Below, one piece after another: positions 44,138-53,713 of a stretch of DNA of 64,000 nucleotides. The translations under genes were made by a program, and so were the position numbers. The stretch comes from Peronospora farinosa. Its lineage: Eukaryota > Oomycota > Peronosporomycetes > Peronosporales > Peronosporaceae. Under the pieces are notes generated by a model. The model made no database searches, had not been told where the DNA came from, and saw nothing but the letters and a program-made list of their open reading frames with translations. Each line of letters starts with the position of its first letter. The first letter of the stretch is position 1. The stretch covers positions 310,001-374,000 of the forward strand of contig CANTFK010000270.1 in the NCBI GenBank assembly GCA_947646735.1. Direction: 5' to 3'.

Positions 44138-44192
44138 GACGAGGAGGACTCTCGACCTCGATATATTGGCGCCTTTGTGGACTCCCTTTCAC

Positions 44193-44995
44193 TTACACGA
44201 TAGCGTGGACACATTCGAACGCTAAATTCTCGGTGCTGTTGTCCCCATCGTGCTTCGAGTCACTACTCGAAGCTGGCGAACCGCAGTCAGGTGATAAACC
44301 ATCACCCCCCTCTAGGCACTGGATTTCTTCATCCAAGATGCCGGAAACACTGGACGGGAGTACCCCAAACTCGACCGTCGACACTTGATGCGGGAGCTCC
44401 TGCTCGACCGCCGTAAACCCGTGTAGGAGCCCCTGCTCAACCACAGTATGCCCATGTGAGAACCTCGGTTCGACCACAGTGGGTGATGATGGGAACCCCG
44501 GTTCGACCATCATGCTCTCGCGTGGGGACTCCTATCCGTCCACGTTGTACTCGTGTGGGAGCCCCTGCTCGACCACAGTGGGTAATGATGGGAACCCCGG
44601 TTCGACCATCATGCTCTCGCGTGGGGACTCCTGTCCGTCCACGTCACACTCGTTAGCGAGCTCTTGCTCGTCGTCACAATGCCCTTGTGGGAGCCCCAGC
44701 TCGACCACAATAGGTGCAGATGGGAACCCCAGTTCAACCACTGCATTCTCGTGCGGGAACCAGTGTTCAACCGCGTCGTCCTCGTCGTCCTCTTCGCTCT
44801 GTGGCGAGGAGTCACTGTCACTTGTGTCTCGAAGAACAGCACAAGCAGTGCAGAGAGGGACATCGCTCGCTCTGTGCACCGCCAACGTCGTGGAATCACG
44901 ATCCACGACTGTGACATTCGGCCAGTCACTTGGAGATACCAAGAGATGGGTAAACACTTCACTGACATCAAACTTGCGTCGACGTCTCACTGATC
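44193..44995 (-). repeat. Element A repeat linker (11-residue repeats)
   Basis: The linker reads as [16 protein letters not shown] and [12 protein letters not shown] units of 11 residues, the same motif as the element C array. A 99 bp higher-order repeat is visible at about 44479-44577 and 44578-44676. Two in-frame stops occur, one near 44527 (Gln to stop) and one at 45000. Confidence 0.8.
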
Positions 44996-44999
44996 TGGC

Positions 45000-45401
45000 T
45001 TACCAGTCGATCTGGGGCTTATAATGTGCCAACCATGGTATGCCCAGTATGCAATCGAATGCATAATTCATTGCGATCACCAAGAAATCATCAATACTGC
45101 GGAAGCCATCAAACGTGTACGGCAACGACACTTCGCGCCGCGATAAGCGGTGTGGTTTCCCGTCAGCCAACTTGACGACGACTTGGCCAGGTCCCTCACG
45201 GACCTGGATGCTGGGAGGCAGCATCGATAAAAAAAATTCACGAAAAAAATTATTTGTTGCTCTTGAGTCCAGGAGTGCTCGCAGAGGTCGCCGGAGGCCG
45301 GCGACATGTAAACTGACAATAATCAGCCGTGAATCACCACTCGTAGTGGTGGCATTTAACCGTGCGCGTAGCGCAGGAGGACTGGAAGGTTGGGCTGCCA
45401 C
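45000..45401 (-). pseudogene. pol: Element A aspartic protease
   Basis: The retropepsin-like domain has the active-site block LRALLDSRATNNFF, with Arg where Gly is expected after DS, then VREGPGQVVVKLADGKP, LPYTFDGFRSIDDF and YAFDCILGIPWLAHYKPQ. It ends at a stop (TAA, 45002-45000) in frame with the linker beyond. Confidence 0.82.
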
Positions 45402-45445
45402 CGGGGGACCCGGACCTCCGTTCCAACCAGTAGGGCGCCCTGCAC

Positions 45446-46500
45446 CTACTGGTCCCGACCGTTTCTTGGGCGTGCGGCCAGTACAGCATACTCATGATGG
45501 ACATCCACTACTTGCACCGATATTGGCGCTGACGCACGGCACTCTGCCGCGCGATGTCCTGGCTTGCGACAACGAAAGCAAACCATTTGACGCCCGGTGC
45601 GAGCGTCACCCATATGATGAAAGACACGTCGTCGGTCACCCGACGACTCAATCACGTCGATCTCCATAGGTTCTGGACCAGAAGGCCGGGGAACGCTGAC
45701 GACCGAGGGTTTGGCATATGCCTTTGTGACCCTAAAGTCTTCATGGAGTGCGATGGCAAATGCTTCCTCCAATGTGGCAGGCTCGGCACGCTCCAGCGAT
45801 AAGCGGGTCTGTTCCTCACGCATACCATCCACAAAGACATTCACCTGCGTGTATGCGTGTATGTCCATGGGGTGCGTGATAATACACGACGCCAGATGCC
45901 TAGCCATCTGTACTTAGTCGCGCATCGCCATTTTACTCTGTCGCATCGACAGGAATCTTGATCGCACCAGTTTCTCCTCTTGCGGTGGCTCGAAAGCAAG
46001 ACGAAGATCGTCCTGGATGGTATCCAAGGTGGGGAATGCGTGCTCGTCCACAACGAGCTTACCAAGGGCACACTCCTTGGCCTTCCCGGTGAGGCGGGAA
46101 AGAAGAAAGTTGACCTTCGCCTGGGGAGCCTCATGAAGTCTCGAGGCGATGGCGATATCAACTTCTCGGAGCCACCGATTCAGCGACAACTGGTCCTTAC
46201 CTTCTCCAGAGTAGGAGGAGGTTTCCATCTTCACGGCCTCATTACGTGAAGGGCGCGAGGGAGTTAAGCCTCGCCGGTTGGATTCGGCGAGCTCGCGTGC
46301 CATAAACTCATGTATGGTGAGACGTTGCGCGTCAGGGGTCGCTGATCTCATCAGCGACGCGACGAATGCCTATCCCGATATCGCCGCGAGGCGATTATGG
46401 GCATCCCACTCAACACCAGTAAGATGGGGGAGGTCGCGTGCTCCAGAAATAAATCTGGAGCGTCAAAGTACGACGATTCGCTCATCCCAAACTCGGGCAT
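45446..46500 (-). pseudogene. gag: Element A gag
   Basis: Gag starts at ATG 46500 (MPEFGMSESS), shortly after the PBS. A frameshift near 46430 and a stop near 46365 are followed by a long frame from 46351: [32 protein letters not shown] and [13 protein letters not shown]. An in-frame stop near 45911 replaces Tyr of MRDYVQ. The zinc knuckle CFRCRKPGHRAAEC at about 45575-45535 is intact. Clearly homologous to element C gag. Confidence 0.83.
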
Positions 46501-46501
46501 A

Positions 46502-46524
46502 GGAAGGACTACAAAGTGCTACCA
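46502..46524 (-). other. Primer binding site of element A
   Basis: The minus strand reads TGGTAGCACTTTGTAGTCC, two bases after the 5' LTR. It is nearly the same as in elements B and C. Confidence 0.75.
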
Positions 46525-46526
46525 GG

Positions 46527-46871
46527 TGTAACGGGGCTAGAACGTACCGTCACTAGCTTACACGCGCGCTCGAGGAAGACTCAAGCCCAAGTATTAGGTA
46601 TTAGGTAAATTTAACTCTGATTTTTATTTTGGTTTTAATTCGTACTAATTACGAAGATTTTAGTCGTAATAAATACGACAGTGTTCCCGCCTTTCGGGAA
46701 CCACACAATTTCAGGTTGATTTATCATTGGTCCATATTGGGGACTTTCAGGCCCCCAATAATAAACCAATAATAAATTACCACGCTGTTCCAGCTATTCG
46801 GGCCCAGCACCTGCCTACATATGCGATTGTTTATTCATGTTAATACTATGTGTGTAATGTAGCCCATTACA
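46527..46871 (-). repeat. A 5' LTR
   Basis: 345 bp from TGTAACGGGG to CCCATTACA on the plus strand. It differs from the 3' LTR at one base near each of positions 6 and 52 and by one extra C in GGGGACTTTCAGG. Confidence 0.93.
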
Positions 46872-46876
46872 ACGCA

Positions 46877-47576
46877 TGACTACTTGTCATCGTCCCATTC
46901 ACTACACCAGTCTTTTCGACCTGGGTATCACCTGGCTTTCTGTCAGGGAACTTCCAACTACACCACTGTTTTCGATCTGGGTAGTTCCTGGTGCCGATTG
47001 ACATACCGTCATCGCACCCTCGACTATAATGGACACAGCATCAGCCACATAAGCCTTTCGCAAAAGCACATCCTTTCCGGTGTCCTGCGTAGAGCTAGCG
47101 ACTGTGCGTATACGCCAGTCAATCCATGGGTGGTGTTAAGCCAACCAAGGCATGCCTAGAATGAGGTCATACGGACTCTACATACCTAGCACTGTGAACT
47201 TCTCTTTACAAGAGAAGTCACTGAAATTGAAGGCGAGTTCAACTTGAACTCCCTCCGATTTAACTAGCGCGCCGTTCGCTAAACGAACGATCGCCTCTTC
47301 TCGCTTGCCATCCTGGCAAAGCGAATCAAAACTCGCCGGTCTCTTTTTCAGAGCCGCGAGTTTCACAAAGTTTTGTGATGCACCCGAATGCACGAGAAGG
47401 GTCATCACTTGGTCATAGCCTCGTACTCGAGCGCTATAGACCAAAAGGGTTAAGGTCCGACCTTTCGGAACCTCAGGGACTATGCTGCCCATTTGTTCGA
47501 TCACTCTGAACTTAGGGGTAGCTTCAAAGTCCGCGACAGTAGGGCATCTCGCCCCTACTACGCTCCCGCATTTCAC
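46877..47576 (-). pseudogene. pol: Element B aspartic protease (copy 1)
   Basis: The active-site block reads LVHSGASQNFVKLAAL, so the catalytic Asp (DSGAS) is His. EAIVRLANGALVKSEG follows. After a stop at about 47178 the fold continues YDLILGMPWLA and HHPWIDWRIRTVAS. The remaining 300 bp towards element A read as Ser/Thr-rich linker in broken frames. Copy 2 has Tyr at the same catalytic position. Confidence 0.78.
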
Positions 47577-48625
47577 GACTTATCGGGGGTCGAGATGCTG
47601 AACCCGTGCGACGTGCACGCTGGTTCTTCGATTCACCCTTCGGGTTGGGAGACCTTTTGCTGTCTGCCTTAGCACCAGCAGCTACTTTGGCATAGCAGCG
47701 AGCCATCATATGGCCTCGCTTGCCGTACTTGTAGCAGATAACATCTGCATTGCCTATCCATAGGAGTGGCTCTGACTTCCCAGACGACGGCCTGTGATAG
47801 GCTGTCGCCGAGGCGCTGTTGTAGGATTGCTCCTTAACTAAGGAAATGTCAATTGCCTCTTCCATCGTCGCTAGCACCTTTCCAAAAAGGGCCTGACGCG
47901 ATAGGCCGTGTCTAAGTCCATTCATGAACTTGGCCACCTTGATACGTTCTGGTATCGGTTCCCCATTAATGGACGCCGACAGTGAACGCATCACCTGCAC
48001 AAATTCTTGCAGAGAGCGTTTCGCCTGTCGTTCTCCAAAGAAGCGCGCCATAAGCAACACTTCGTTGTTTGTCGGCTGATACATGGCGCGAATCTTTGCC
48101 TTAAAGATCGCCCATGCATCAGCATTAGCCATCAGCGCAGATTATGCCCACTATGACGATTTGCCACGCAATTTGGACATGGCATACGACACCATTCTGG
48201 TGTCGTCTTCGATGAGCTGCGCCACTCCACATTGCTTAACTGCTTATAGCCATTGAACAATCGTGTGAGGGGTACTTCCATCGAACTTTGGAGTGTCTAT
48301 CCGAATGTGCCTCGGTTGAGTAGGCCGGGCAGAGAGCGTCTCAACAGTTATGTTGAGCGCCTCATTACGTGCCTGCTCAAGCCTAAGCTCATCCTGAGTC
48401 TTATTGATGGACTCAGCGGTGGCATGGCTGTTTACCTCGGACGCGTTTTTACGCTGTCCGAGCACAAACGCCTCAAATTGCTTCAACTGAGCAATATGTT
48501 GCTCAGGAGGACAATGCAAGAGGTTGACCAGGGCTTGTTCACCAAGTCCCTGCGCCATATGCTCTGCCAACTCCCTATGATGTTAAAAGAGGTGAGGAAA
48601 AACACCCAAGCCACGTTGAGGGACA
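47524..48625 (-). pseudogene. gag: Element B gag (copy 1)
   Basis: The gag has a coiled N-terminal part (48570-48244; LGEQALVNLLHCPPEQH, RHIRIDTPKFDGSTPHT), a break near 48140-48240, then the capsid part (AIFKAKIRAMYQPTNNEV, KRSLQEFVQVMRSLSA, KFMNGLRHGLSRQALF). The zinc knuckle reads CYKYGKRGHMMARC, with Tyr for the second Cys, in both copies. A basic tail overlaps the protease frame. This gag is only distantly like that of A and C. Confidence 0.75.
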
Positions 48626-48662
48626 TCCGTATCCACACGCACGCTCAAAGAGACGGGTCGAG

Positions 48663-48684
48663 GGAAGGACTACTAGTGCTACCA
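48663..48684 (-). other. Primer binding site of element B
   Basis: The minus strand reads TGGTAGCACTAGTAGTCC, three bases after the 5' LTR edge. Confidence 0.7.
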
Positions 48685-48687
48685 AAA

Positions 48688-49284
48688 GTATACGGGACTT
48701 CTACGACGTTGCCTCGTGCTACTTAGCACACATCTTCAGCACAAGCGAGGAAGCGGTTTGACCGTATTACCTTCGCGTGAGAGGGTGGTTGTGTGGTTGG
48801 TCGACTGCTTAAGCAGTCGTACCACCAGTTGCCTCTCGCTTAAGCAAGAGTGCAACGAGCTTGTAAACAACAAGTCACCGACGTCACGCAGAAGCTTTTT
48901 CAGCTTCTCGTGCGCGGTGCTTTCGATTTAGCAAAGCAAATTCAAGACTGAGCTATATTTAATGAATCATAATTAAATATACTTAACTATTGATTGGCTA
49001 TATATATAGATCGGATACGCGACTCTTTAGAAGCGTATCCTGATCGCATGAACTTAAATCTAGATTTAAGCTTGCGACTGACGTCCTTCTGAGACGTCGC
49101 GATGCCTAGCTTCAACTAGCGTCATCCCTTCTCATGTGAATCCATCAATGGATATCACATTCACGAGGGTGGATCACATTTGTGTATCGCACCCAATTGA
49201 CAGGTCAAAATTAATCATTAATACTTTTAGACCTTACATTAAGTATATTACTTGAAGTTTACGTGTAACTAGCTGCCCTTTACA
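48688..49284 (-). repeat. B LTR shared by copies 1 and 2
   Basis: 597 bp. It serves as 5' LTR of copy 1 (PBS at 48663-48684) and 3' LTR of copy 2 (PPT at 49285-49294). It holds the perfect palindrome CTTAAATCTAGATTTAAG (49053-49070), GGATACGC/GCGTATCC arms (49013-49040) and the CTTAAG palindromes found in the other copy. No host sequence lies between the two units. Confidence 0.88.
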
Positions 49285-49389
49285 CCATCCCCCGTTTTAG
49301 AACGATTTTTACATTTTGTATAACATCTCCTAGGAGACAGAGAGACTTGCGAGCCGTTATAAACGCGCCGCTTAGTCTACTCAATTCTC

Positions 49390-50833
49390 ATGCCACCGAA
49401 ACGTGGTAAGGCTGATGGGTCGCCTGCAAAGTCTCCCATGCAGTCCAACACTAAGCGCACGCGCCGCGATTTATCGCAGCAGTCACAAAGTGCTTCAGGC
49501 ACTAAGACGAATCTTTCATCTCACTATAATGTGGATGAAGATCCATCTCCCATTGTAGACTACAATCGAGTACGCCATTGCCATCACCCCAAAGTGGCGA
49601 TGAGCATAGTGCATTGATGGGACATATGTCCCCATCATTTGAGGCACCCATCCTTGAGGGAGCGTCTATGCTTCCTGCAAGTAAAGGTAAAACCTCGTCG
49701 TCTGCGCCTACGACCGCAGCGACTAAGACTGAGCGCGCTACTTCGAAAGGAGTAGTCGCGACTCAGTCAGATGTGACTCCTCATGCTGACGTCTTGACAA
49801 TCCATAATGGAGAGTCAGACTCAGGTGAGTGTGAGCTTAAAGCTCTACCAAGTACACCGTCAGCCTCACTAGCCCGCCGTTGCGAGGGCGGCTACGTGAG
49901 TGGTGGCTTGCCACCAATTCCACCTCCATCTGAGTGGATGAACTCGGATGGGTCTAGCGCAGCGCTTTTGCAGCGTGCCACTATAGACGCTCAATAATTA
50001 TATAGCGTCTTTCCTTTGTGGAAAAAGCAGGGCAAAGCACTTGGTCGTGCTTTCCCAATTCCAGTCGTGCTGCGTTCTAACAAAACGGCCGACGAATATG
50101 AAGCTGAACTTCGGCGCCGTGCTACCTTGCATGAAGATGCAACGAAACAGCGGTCGCAGCGAATCAGCTACGCCATGAAGCGTGCGCATGAAATCTTGGG
50201 TGGTAAGCGACCCCCAATTAATTCTCACCACGCTTCTTCTGCTAATCCATCCGGACCTAGCAGAAAGACGTCAGCTGGTGCTGATTCACATAAGCAGCTA
50301 CCAGCCCAGGCACGTCGACGCGCAAAGCGTCCACAGGCTACCATGAGTCAAAGCTCGTTGGGTAACCCTTCCACTGGACAAGGATTTGGAGCTTTCGCTT
50401 CACAAACCGGTGGGCCAACAGCCTCCGACAAGGAAGCGCGTATTCCCTTCCGTGTCCACCAACACAGGTGGCGCCCGATAGGAGTGGCGATTACGCCCAC
50501 CTAATCGCGGCTGACTACCCTGCTGCTGTTCAGTCGCAGGCTGAGTCTGCTGCTCTGAAGAGGCAGGTGACAGATCCCGAGAGTCAAGTCTCGCGACTGA
50601 CCTTGGATCTGAGTGATGTGAGGGCGAGAGACCGTCAGGAGTATGACCGCCTGAAGACCCGTTTGAACATCTTAGAGCGACTGGTGATGAGAGATCCGCG
50701 TCAAGCGCTGAGTCCTCCTCGATCGCCGAGTCCTCTATCGCCTCGCTCGTATACGGGGAGCCTCTCGGCTTCCTCGTCGCCTGATCGGCCGCGACGCTCG
50801 ACTCCCAGTCGGCGTCACCATCGGTCTCGTTAG
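49390..50833 (+). pseudogene. Antisense gene of element B (copy 2)
   Basis: The same three-step reading as copy 1: 49390-49617, 49578 to a stop at 49995, on from 50016-50504, and 50468-50833. Copy 2 contains an extra in-frame stretch (VTPHADVLTIHNGESDSGE) near 49780-49840 that copy 1 lacks, which looks like a deletion in copy 1. A stop after ATIDAQ (49995) is new. The TATA-Inr arrangement upstream is conserved. The coiled-coil part overlaps pol at 50257-50880. Confidence 0.55.
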
Positions 50834-51145
50834 ATCGATGTGGATATGTGATCTCTTCTGGATCAACATACCGTTTCAGACGACCCACGTAAAATACGGG
50901 TGAGTCTTCATATACGGTAGGAGAGTGAGCCTATAGTTTAGGTCTCCACCTTTTTCAACCACTGTAAATGGCCCAATGAATCAGGGAAATAGCTTAGTAC
51001 CACCAAGTAGTACATAAATTGCATGTTTAGGTAGGGTAACAGTATTTAATAGCACTTTGTCCCCCACACTAAAGTGTTCATTGTTTTTGGTACCATGCTG
51101 ATCTCCATATTGTTTTTGCTTGTACCGTGCGCTTGCCATCGCGTC
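50257..51145 (-). pseudogene. pol: Element B pol 3' end (copy 2)
   Basis: This repeats copy 1: integrase C-terminus (VGDKVLLNTVTLPKHAI, HPVF-region damaged near 50890 by a one-base loss) and chromodomain (ILVQWKGYP-type, WEP) with stop TAG at 50257-50259. It ends at the left breakpoint of the inversion. Confidence 0.75.
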
Positions 51146-51451
51146 CGGACCATCACCGGAGTACGTTGACGTCTCCATCTTGATAGCGTCATGGTGCGAA
51201 GTGCGCGAGGGAGTCAATACTCGCCGATTCGCTTCGGCGAGCTCGCGCACCATAAAGTCTTGGATGGCGGCACGTTGATCATCAGGCGTCGCTGTGCTCA
51301 GCAGCGACGTCACAATAGTTTCACCAGACACCGCCGCGAGGCGATGTAGTGCCTGCCACTCCACCGAGGTGAGATGTGGGAAATCAGAATGCTCCAGCGA
51401 GACCGCTGGAGCCACCGAAGACTCGCCCATGTTCATCTCGAATCTGGTCAT
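51146..51451 (-). pseudogene. gag: Element C gag 5' fragment, inverted
   Basis: The minus strand reads [17 protein letters not shown] from ATG 51451 through RREF-type sequence to YSGDGP at the breakpoint, where it is fused to B integrase sequence (DAMASARYKQ). The remaining gag lies on the other strand from 51815. Confidence 0.88.
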
Positions 51452-51477
51452 TGGAAGGACTACGAAGTGCTACCAGG

Positions 51478-51797
51478 TGTAACGGGCTAAGGACCCGTTA
51501 CCGTCTTGCACTAAAAGGGCGTTGAGGAAGCGCTACTAATTAACTCGTAAATATAACTCTGTTTTATTTTTGTTTTAGTTTTAATTCGCAGTAAGTGCGA
51601 ATATGTTCCCTAGCTCATGGGAACCACTCAAATATGGAAGTCAATTTATTATTGGCTAATTATTGGATCTGGCACCCCAATAATAAACCAATAATAAATT
51701 GACGCGCAGTATCCGCTAATCGGATACTGCCCTATGCATACTTATGTAATTATGTATTAATCCTATAACTACTTATGTAATAGGTAGACCCATTACA
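51478..51797 (-). repeat. C 5' LTR (copy 2), inverted
   Basis: 320 bp; the plus strand runs TGTAACGGGC to CCCATTACA, the reverse of the other C LTRs. It is followed by TCACA, the complement of the TGTGA target duplication, so the LTR was flipped together with its target site. Confidence 0.92.
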
Positions 51798-51814
51798 TCA
51801 CACGAAAAGTCCGT

Positions 51815-52550
51815 GATCGTCTCCCCCTCAATCGCTGGTTTCGCGAGGTGGATATTGCAATAGCGTCAAGATTAATTGACGCTCCGACGGCCAAGGTCAA
51901 TTTCCTGTTGTCTCGTCTTGCCGGCAAAGCCAAGGAATGGGCCCTCGGAAAGCTCGTCGTAGATGAGTCGGCGTTTCCTACGCTGGACGATATCCAGCGT
52001 GACTTACGACTGGCTTTCGAGCCTCCTCAAGATGAATCTCGCTTGCGTGCAGATTTATTCTCACTCCGACAGGGCAAGCTGTCGATGCGATATTACGTGC
52101 AGAAGACACGTCATCTTGCTTCGTGCATTACCACGCAGCCAATTGACATGGCTTCACAAGTCCATGTCTTTATCTTTGGTATGCAAGAGGGCATGACGCG
52201 TTACTGCCTCACACGTGATGAGCCAAAGTCCCTCGAGGAGGCATTTGCCCTCGCGCTTCGTGAGGATTATCACTGTCGCGTCGTCGTACCTGCACGCAGC
52301 GTCACAACATTCCCGGATGTCTGGCCCAGAGCCAATGGAAATTGATGCAATTGAGTCCTCTCGTGGTCGCGGCAAATCATTAGGCCGCGACATTCGCAAT
52401 CCTAACACGATGAAGTGTTTTCGCTGTGGTAAAACAGGCCATCGTGCGGCTGTCTGTCGTGCACCTGCGCCGGTGACTATGAACACAGCTGTCTCACGAG
52501 GAGACGCTGTGTCGTCGGTGGTCCCGCCAAAAAACGAGCGGTTCCAGTAG
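51815..52550 (+). pseudogene. gag: Element C gag, remaining part (copy 2)
   Basis: It continues gag from [18 protein letters not shown] one-base insertion near 52268 shifts the frame. The zinc knuckle [14 protein letters not shown] (about 52415-52460) is intact here, unlike copy 1. Confidence 0.82.
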
Positions 52551-52559
52551 GCGCGGGGC

Positions 52560-53160
52560 GCCCTACTGGCATAAATGGAGCCCCGAGTACTCAGGTGGCA
52601 GCTCGGGCTCCTAGCCTCAAAGTGATTCATACCCACTTCAATGCCACCACCATCCGCGATGATTCGAGGCTGATTATTATCAGTCTCATCGTCGCTGGAG
52701 TGAAGCGACCACTTCGAGCGTTGTTGGATTCTGGCGCTTCCAACAACTTCTTTCTTGCATCCTGTTTGTCCCTTCTCCCGTAGACTGTCACGTTTCGAGA
52801 AGGTCCAGGTGACATCGTTGTCAAACTTGCTGATGGACAACCAAAACGTGTCCCGCGTAAAACAGTGGTTTTACCGTACACTTTCGACGGTTTCCAGAGC
52901 AACGACGAATTTTTGGTGTACGAGATGAACTATGCATTTGATTGCATACTTGGGATACCGTGGCTGTCACGGTATCAGCCGAAGATAGATTGGCTATCTC
53001 GGTCCGTCAAACGACGAAGCGGTTATAACGTCAGTGAAGTGTTTACTCATTTGTTGGTCGCTTCATCCGATTGGCCTCACGTCAGGGTCGTGAACGAACT
53101 CGCCACGACTAGTAGTCAACACAGAGATAGCGATGGCCCTCTGTGCGCAGTATGTTCCGT
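52560..53160 (+). pseudogene. pol: Element C aspartic protease (copy 2)
   Basis: The active-site block LRALLDSGASNNFF (about 52710-52755) is intact, with catalytic Asp. A single TAG near 52784 interrupts before VTFREGPGDIVVKLADG. The rest matches copy 1. Confidence 0.82.
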
Positions 53161-53185
53161 TCCACTGACGGAACCACAGAACGAA

Positions 53186-53713
53186 GCGGTCGAACAGCGG
53201 TTCCCGCATACACAGACATCGGTCGAACAGGGGTTCCCGATGCACAACGAGGCGGTCGAACAGCGGTTCCTGCATACACAGACATCGGTCGAACAGGGGT
53301 TCCCGATGCACAACGAGGCGGTTGAACCGCGGTTCCCGCATACACAGACATCGGTCGAACAGGGGTTCCCGATTCACAGCGAGGCGGTTGAACCGCGGTT
53401 CCCGCACACACACACATCGGTCGAACAGGGGTTCCTGATCAATTTTGAGGCGGTCGAGCAGGGGCTCCCGCATACAAGCACATCGGACGAGCAGGGGTTC
53501 CCGATCAATTTCGAGGCGGTCGAGCAGGGGCTCCCGCATACAAGCACATCGGACGAGCAGAGGCTCCCGATCAATTTCGAGGCGGTTGAGCAGGGGCTCC
53601 CGCATACAAGCACATCGGACGAGCAGAGGCTCCTGATAAATATCGAGGCGGTCGAGCAGGGGCTCCCGCAAACAAGTGAAGCGGTCGAAGACGAGCTCCC
53701 GCTTTTGATTGAC
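53186..53713 (+). repeat. Array of 33 bp (11-residue) repeats, 16 units
   Basis: Same repeat family as 30148-30609 but two units longer, with extra AVEQRFLHTQT/SVEQGFPMHNE pairs at the 5' end. The change in unit number since the duplication shows that the array still expands or contracts. Confidence 0.9.

Larger units (their letters stand above)
39151..46871 (-). mobile_element. Gypsy element A, inserted in element B copy 1
   Basis: 7,721 bp, minus strand, flanked by perfect TSD ACGCA (39146-39150 and 46872-46876). LTRs are 39151-39494 (3') and 46527-46871 (5') and differ by only two substitutions and one single-base indel. Order: PBS, gag, protease, repeat linker, RT/RNase H, integrase, chromodomain, PPT, with an antisense gene at 39508-40910. 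Despite young LTRs the coding part holds several stops and frameshifts and a mutated RT catalytic box. Confidence 0.92.
25719..49284 (-). mobile_element. Gypsy element B, copy 1, carrying nested elements C and A
   Basis: This is a chromodomain Ty3/Gypsy element read on the minus strand: 5' LTR 48688-49284, PBS, gag, protease, linker, RT/RNase H, integrase, chromodomain, PPT, 3' LTR 25719-26312. Element C (28138-35930) sits in the integrase C-terminus and element A (39151-46871) sits between protease and RT. Removing both and one copy of each TSD rejoins the B sequence: the integrase reads continuously from 35936 into 28132. Internal stops, frameshifts and a lost protease Asp mark it as inactive. 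Its 5' LTR doubles as the 3' LTR of copy 2. Confidence 0.88.
51146..51814. other. Inverted 669 bp segment
   Basis: Compared with copy 1 (28121-28788) this segment is exactly reversed. It contains, on the minus strand, the first 306 bp of C gag (51451-51146), the PBS (complement at 51454-51475), the C 5' LTR and the last bases of B. Its ends, CGGAC and GTCCG, are inverted repeats of each other. The junctions lose no bases. Confidence 0.9.

Noticed and set aside
48688..49284. Independent solo LTR between two separate element B insertions
   Set aside because: It is directly continuous with a PBS on one side and a PPT on the other, and both nested insertions recur at identical sites, so a shared LTR in a tandem duplication fits better.
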